A DNA stretch of 64,000 nucleotides, from contig JBGAKC010000004.1 of assembly GCA_044224605.1 (NCBI GenBank), positions 62,001 to 126,000 on the forward strand. The letters run 5' to 3'. The position numbers and the translations under genes were made by a program. Below are positions 60,298-64,000 of this stretch, one piece after another. Source of the stretch: UBA7672 sp044224605 (lineage in GTDB: Bacteria > Pseudomonadota > Alphaproteobacteria > Caulobacterales > Hyphomonadaceae). Positions within the stretch are counted from its first letter, which is position 1. Each line of letters starts with the position of its first letter. The notes beneath the pieces are model-generated. The model worked only from the letters and a program-made list of their open reading frames with translations, did not search any database and had not been told where the DNA came from.

Positions 60298-61584
60298 ATG
60301 AAACCGGGTTTCCTGCGGCTTGGCATGGCTGTCCTGATGTCGGCCGGAACATGCGGCGTGGCGCACGCAGAATGGACCCGGACGTATGTGGTCGACTGGG
60401 CGGAGCCGGCCATGTTCTACGGCGGCAAGACGGGCACGACTGAGGCAGGCACGGACTGCCCGGCTGGAACGAACCCGGAGATTGACTGGGTCAAGGTGCT
60501 GATGCGGGCCGGCTACACCGAAGCGGAGGCGAGGTGGCTGCGTGATCCCGCCAACCCCAGCCGCGAGCCGAACCACGGCCAGAACCAGATGGCCTTCCGC
60601 GGAAAGAATCGCGAGAACGTCTATATCCAACCGTGGACTACGCCTGATCCCGGACTAACCGAAGTGTCGGGCAAGATCGGCGAAGGATTCGATCTGGACA
60701 ACAACAAGTCCAACGGCTTCGTGAGCCCGGCGGGCGAGAAGGGGATCGACAACAGCTTCTATCACGCGCTCGGCTGCACCAAGAGCTATCGGGGCCCGCC
60801 AAGACTTTCGAGTGGCGCGATTGGAACAAACGACACGATGCAGAACGGCGCGTGGACGGTCGTCGTTGTGGTTCATGGCGCCGGACAGGATCCGATGAAC
60901 GACAGCAATGTCGACGTCGGCTTCTATATGAGCAGCGACAAGCTCGTGAAGGACGGCAATGGCGCCATCACGCCTGATTATACATTCCGGATAAGGCCTT
61001 CGAAGCTCGAAGGCGTCTTCAAGGCGAAATCATCTAACGGCGTCATTTCGACAAGAGATCCGATGCCGGAAGTGTGGATGCGTGATCCCGGCGGAGCCCG
61101 TGATCTGCAACTGTTGCGGGCCAGGCTGCGATTGGAGATGAAAGCGGATGGTTCGCTGGCGGGATATGTCGGCGGGTATCGGCCCTGGCAGCCCGTGTAC
61201 GATGCGCTGGTCAGAGCACGCGGACCAGTTGTCGAAGTGCTCGGGTGGATCGAGCTTCCTTCGATTTACTACGCCCTGAAGCGGAACGCGGACTATAGCC
61301 CCTCGGGGCCGGGCGGCGAGAAGACTCATATCTCCTATGCGATGCGCGTCGACGCGATCCCCGCCTTCGTCATGACGCCGGATGCGAAGGCCGAAATGAA
61401 CTCGGTCATCAGCTATCGCGCGAACTATCCGAAGTCTGATGATAATCCACCGCCGCCTGCCTTTGGCGCCATCGACGGGCTGATCCAGCGGCCGGGCCTG
61501 CCGGTCGGCAACGCTTTGGAGGTTTTTCCAGTGCCGCCGGAAATCCAGGCCAAGTATCCGGATCGTGCAAAGGGCGGACGCTAG
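60298..61584 (+). CDS. exported protein of unknown function
   Basis: A 428-residue secreted protein. The ATG at 60298 has GAGG six bases ahead and gives a clean signal peptide (MKPGFLRLGMAVLMSAGTCG, cut after AHA); two earlier in-frame ATGs give no better leader. The mature part opens WTRTYVVDWAEPAMFYGGK and includes WVKVLMRAGYTEAEARWLRD, EGFDLDNNKSNGFVSPAGEK, GWIELPSIYYALKRNADYSP and THISYAMRVDAIPAFVMTPD. Two cysteines (GTDC, LGCTKS) may pair. It looks like a complete conserved domain, but I do not know the family. It sits between lldD and the VIT-type gene without obvious relation. Confidence 0.75.
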   Translation: MKPGFLRLGMAVLMSAGTCGVAHAEWTRTYVVDWAEPAMFYGGKTGTTEAGTDCPAGTNPEIDWVKVLMRAGYTEAEARWLRDPANPSREPNHGQNQMAFRGKNRENVYIQPWTTPDPGLTEVSGKIGEGFDLDNNKSNGFVSPAGEKGIDNSFYHALGCTKSYRGPPRLSSGAIGTNDTMQNGAWTVVVVVHGAGQDPMNDSNVDVGFYMSSDKLVKDGNGAITPDYTFRIRPSKLEGVFKAKSSNGVISTRDPMPEVWMRDPGGARDLQLLRARLRLEMKADGSLAGYVGGYRPWQPVYDALVRARGPVVEVLGWIELPSIYYALKRNADYSPSGPGGEKTHISYAMRVDAIPAFVMTPDAKAEMNSVISYRANYPKSDDNPPPPAFGAIDGLIQRPGLPVGNALEVFPVPPEIQAKYPDRAKGGR

Positions 61585-61586
61585 GC

Positions 61587-62291
61587 CTATCCGGCTGTGA
61601 CGCCGAACAGTGATCCTATGCCCGCCGTGACGGCCATGGCGAGGGCGCCCCAGAAGACGACGCGGATGACCGGCACGAGCGGCTTTGCCTTGCCTGCGGC
61701 GGCGCCGAGATAGCCGAGCAGTGCAAGGAAGGCCAGGGAGGCGCCGGATACCCAGAGTTCCAGGCCGGGCATTGGCGCCAGCCACGCCATAGCGAGGGGA
61801 AGGACGGCGCCAGCCGAGAAGGTGATCGCTGATGTGACCGCGGCCTGGATCGGTTTCGCTTCAGTGATCTCCGAGATGCCAAGTTCGTCGCGGGCGTGAG
61901 CCTTCAGCGCGTCCCTGGCCGTGAGCTGGTCGGCGACCTTGCGGGCGAGGTCCTCGTCGAGGCCGCGATCGACGTAAATCTGCGTCAGCTCCTGCCGCTC
62001 CATCTCCGGCATCTCGGCAAGCTCGCGTTTCTCGCGCGCGAGATCAGCGTTCTCGGCGTCGGACTGGGAGCTGACGGAAACGTATTCTCCGGCCGCCATC
62101 GAAAGAGCGCCGGCGATCAGGCCCGCGCCGCCGGCAATCAGAATGGCGCCACGATCCGCGTTCGATGCAGCGACCCCGACAATGAGGCTGGAGGTCGAGA
62201 TGATGCCGTCATTCGCGCCGAGCACGGCCGCACGCAACCAGCCAATGCGTTCGAAGGCATGGCGTTCGATGTGGAGCCTGCTGCGGACCAT
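61587..62291 (-). CDS. VIT1/CCC1 family metal transporter
   Basis: A 234-residue inner-membrane protein of the vacuolar iron transporter family. It opens LRAAVLGANDGIISTSSLIV (the GANDGI metal-binding helix), continues AGALSMAAGEYVSVSSQSD (MAAGEYVSV motif), then a cytosolic helical hairpin rich in Glu (EMPEMERQELTQIYVDRGLD), then three helices (AITFSAGAVLPLAMAWLAPM; LWVSGASLAFLALLGYLGAA; VVFWGALAMAVTAGIGSLFG). It probably exports or moves Fe2+/Mn2+. Two bases separate its stop from that of the exported protein gene on the other strand. Confidence 0.93.
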   Translation of the reverse strand: MVRSRLHIERHAFERIGWLRAAVLGANDGIISTSSLIVGVAASNADRGAILIAGGAGLIAGALSMAAGEYVSVSSQSDAENADLAREKRELAEMPEMERQELTQIYVDRGLDEDLARKVADQLTARDALKAHARDELGISEITEAKPIQAAVTSAITFSAGAVLPLAMAWLAPMPGLELWVSGASLAFLALLGYLGAAAGKAKPLVPVIRVVFWGALAMAVTAGIGSLFGVTAG

Positions 62292-62450
62292 CTTCTGCGC
62301 AATTCCCTTTGCCGAGTAGCTTCGCCGGGGAACCTATCCAAAGGAATGGAAAGGACCAACTGATCGCTTCGCTGCTGCTCTTGTCTCTCATGAGCATCTA
62401 CGACAGGCTATGTCATCGACGACAGCTCGGAGACGAGCGGGAGGGTCGAG

Positions 62451-64000
62451 ATGACTGGATCACGCCTCGCAACTGCCATGGCGGCGCTGTTCGTCCTACT
62501 GCTGTCGTCCTGCGGAACGGCGCCGCAGGAAGCTCCCAAGCCGCGTCCCAACATCGTGTTGTTGGTCGTGGAAGACCTCAGCCCGCGGATCGGCGCCTTC
62601 GGCGATGCCGTGGCGCGCACGCCGAACCTCGACAGGATGGCGCAGGAGGGCGTGCGGTACACGAATGTGTTCACATCGGCAGGCGTGTGCGCGCCAAGCC
62701 GCGCTGCGCTGATCACCGGCATGCACCAGGCTGCGATCGGCTCGCAGCATATGCGGACGTCGGCCTATGTGTGGACGGATGGTTCCGGGCGGGCCGGATA
62801 TGAGGCCGTGCCGCCGCCCTATGTGAAGGCGTTTCCGGAGCTGTTGCGTGCAGCAGGGTATTTCACGGTCAACAATTCTAAGACGGACTATCAGTTCGGA
62901 TCGCCCTTCACGGTGTGGGACGAGAATGGGACGTCGGCGCACTGGAAGGATCGGCCGGAGGGGACGCCGTTCTTCGCGATGTACAGCCAGATGGCGACAC
63001 ACGAGAGCTCGCTGTTTATGCCGGGGTTGCTGAAGCCGGAGTATGCGAACAGCGCTAGCGCGGCGGCTGCGATGGAAGCGCGGCGGTCGGCGTTGCCACA
63101 GCGGACGCGGCCGGAGGATGTGGTCGTACCGCCCTACTATCCGGATACGCCGACGGTGCGCGCCGACATCGCGCGGCAGTACGACAATGTTCAGCTGATG
63201 GATGCGTGGGTCGGGGACCGCCTGGCCGAGCTTGAGGCGGCGGGCATGCTCGACAACACGATCCTCATCTGGACGACGGATCATGGCGACGGGCTGCCGC
63301 GCGGAAAGCGGTCGCTTTACGATAGCGGGCTGCATGTACCGATGATCATCCGCTTTCCGGATGGCCGTGGGGCAGGCGGGATCGACGACCGGATGATCTC
63401 GTTCGTCGACCTGGCGCCGACGATCCTGTCGCTTGCAGGGGTGAGCGCCCCGAAGCACCTGCAGGGCGTTGACGCTCTGGGGCCCAAGGGGAAGGCGCAG
63501 GAACGCGTATTTGCGGAACGCGATCGGTTCGATGAGTCGACCGATCTCAGCCGGGCCGTGCGGACGCGCGAGTTCAAGTATATCCGCAACGAGTACCGCG
63601 ATGTGTCGTTCTACCTCCCGCTGGCCTATCGCGAGAATGTGCCCATGATGGCGGAGATGCGCCGCATGTTTGCGGCCGGACTGCTGTCGCCCCTGCAGGC
63701 GAGCTATTTCCAGACGCCGCGGCCGCTCGAAGAGCTTTACGATGTGAAGGCTGATCCCGACGAGGTGCGCAATCTCGCGGGCGATCCGGCGTTTGGCGGC
63801 GTGAAGATGGAGCTGGCGAGTTCGTTATCGTCATGGCGGCAGAAGATCGGCGATCCGGGCAAGATGGCGGAAGATGCGATGATCAAGGCGGCGTGGGGCG
63901 CGGGCAAGCAGCCACAGACGGCGAAGCCTGTCGCTTCCCAGGCGCTGGAAGAGAGCGGCGCGCTGCGCATCACACTGTCGAGCGGAACTGAGGGCGCATC
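62451..64000 (+). CDS. sulfatase, lipoprotein (3' end outside the window)
   Basis: At least 516 residues, open to the window's end. The leader MTGSRLATAMAALFVLLLSS ends in a lipobox with cysteine 21. The S1 sulfatase domain begins PRPNIVLLVVEDLSPRIGAF (metal Asp/Glu), and the formylglycine motif C-A-P-S-R is at Cys 80 in TSAGVCAPSRAALITGMH. Later marks are QYDNVQLMDAWVGDRLAELE, LIWTTDHGDGLPRGKRSLYD and VPMIIRFPDGRG. It would remove sulfate esters in the periplasm, needing a formylglycine-generating enzyme not seen here. GGGAGG precedes the ATG. Confidence 0.93.
   Translation, partial: MTGSRLATAMAALFVLLLSSCGTAPQEAPKPRPNIVLLVVEDLSPRIGAFGDAVARTPNLDRMAQEGVRYTNVFTSAGVCAPSRAALITGMHQAAIGSQHMRTSAYVWTDGSGRAGYEAVPPPYVKAFPELLRAAGYFTVNNSKTDYQFGSPFTVWDENGTSAHWKDRPEGTPFFAMYSQMATHESSLFMPGLLKPEYANSASAAAAMEARRSALPQRTRPEDVVVPPYYPDTPTVRADIARQYDNVQLMDAWVGDRLAELEAAGMLDNTILIWTTDHGDGLPRGKRSLYDSGLHVPMIIRFPDGRGAGGIDDRMISFVDLAPTILSLAGVSAPKHLQGVDALGPKGKAQERVFAERDRFDESTDLSRAVRTREFKYIRNEYRDVSFYLPLAYRENVPMMAEMRRMFAAGLLSPLQASYFQTPRPLEELYDVKADPDEVRNLAGDPAFGGVKMELASSLSSWRQKIGDPGKMAEDAMIKAAWGAGKQPQTAKPVASQALEESGALRITLSSGTEGA

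Overview
The window reads as a chromosomal stretch of a GC-rich (by eye mid-60s %) alphaproteobacterium, most like the Hyphomonadaceae/Maricaulales/Caulobacterales range. The grounds are the fused indolepyruvate oxidoreductase with a divergent Lrp regulator, a polyhydroxybutyrate locus with PhaR, phasin and class I synthase, an H-NS-type small protein, a TonB-dependent receptor and many small lipoproteins. The lineage is an inference. No rRNA operon, CRISPR array, prophage or plasmid backbone is visible.

Layout. 1-5 kb: 3' part of uvrB, then small genes (YCII-like, SnoaL-like, an XRE regulator with a dyad at its start, unknowns). 4.9-9.0 kb: lrp-type regulator divergent from iorAB, with nested dyads between them. 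9-12.4 kb: a frameshifted membrane-protein gene, a CxxC mini-protein, a lipoprotein plus cytochrome c pair, an L-2-hydroxyglutarate oxidase-like flavoprotein and tRNA-Met. 12.4-16.4 kb: hns-like gene and a formaldehyde-detoxification cluster (fghA, adhC) that encloses two paralogous unknowns, one carrying a perfect 69-bp in-frame tandem duplication. 16.8-20.3 kb: a His-rich polytopic membrane protein and the divergent mnmH/selD pair (selenouridine tRNA). 20.3-28 kb: exported proteins including one with a predicted N-terminal histidine, HAD phosphatase, cupin, mmsA/mmsB (valine catabolism), pgsA. 28.2-35.2 kb: a ZnuD-like receptor with tandem dyads and the PHB locus (phaP, phaC, hydrolase, phaR); hbdH follows at 40 kb. 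35.2-41.5 kb: penicillin-acylase-type hydrolase, a divergent Mur ligase/LD-carboxypeptidase pair (peptidoglycan recycling) and an M28 peptidase. 41.6-46.5 kb: a tight four-gene operon (TelA-like, DUF6384-like membrane protein, glycine-rich coiled-coil protein, phytase-like esterase), the least understood unit. 46.5-47.5 kb: a dead IS630-family element sitting at CTAG between two convergent genes. 47.5-64 kb: phoD, DUF1993, cyclophilin, phoH, gamma-carbonic anhydrase, LLM oxidoreductase, DEAD-box helicase, lldD, an exported unknown, VIT-type transporter and a sulfatase running off the end.

The most useful new observations are: shared CTAG stop codons at convergent gene ends combined with the IS630 target choice; an identical GCCGC-N3-GCGGC-AAA motif before phaP and phaC; the TelA/DUF6384/coiled-coil operon; and a set of candidate operators next to regulator genes. 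All were read by eye; no database search was run.
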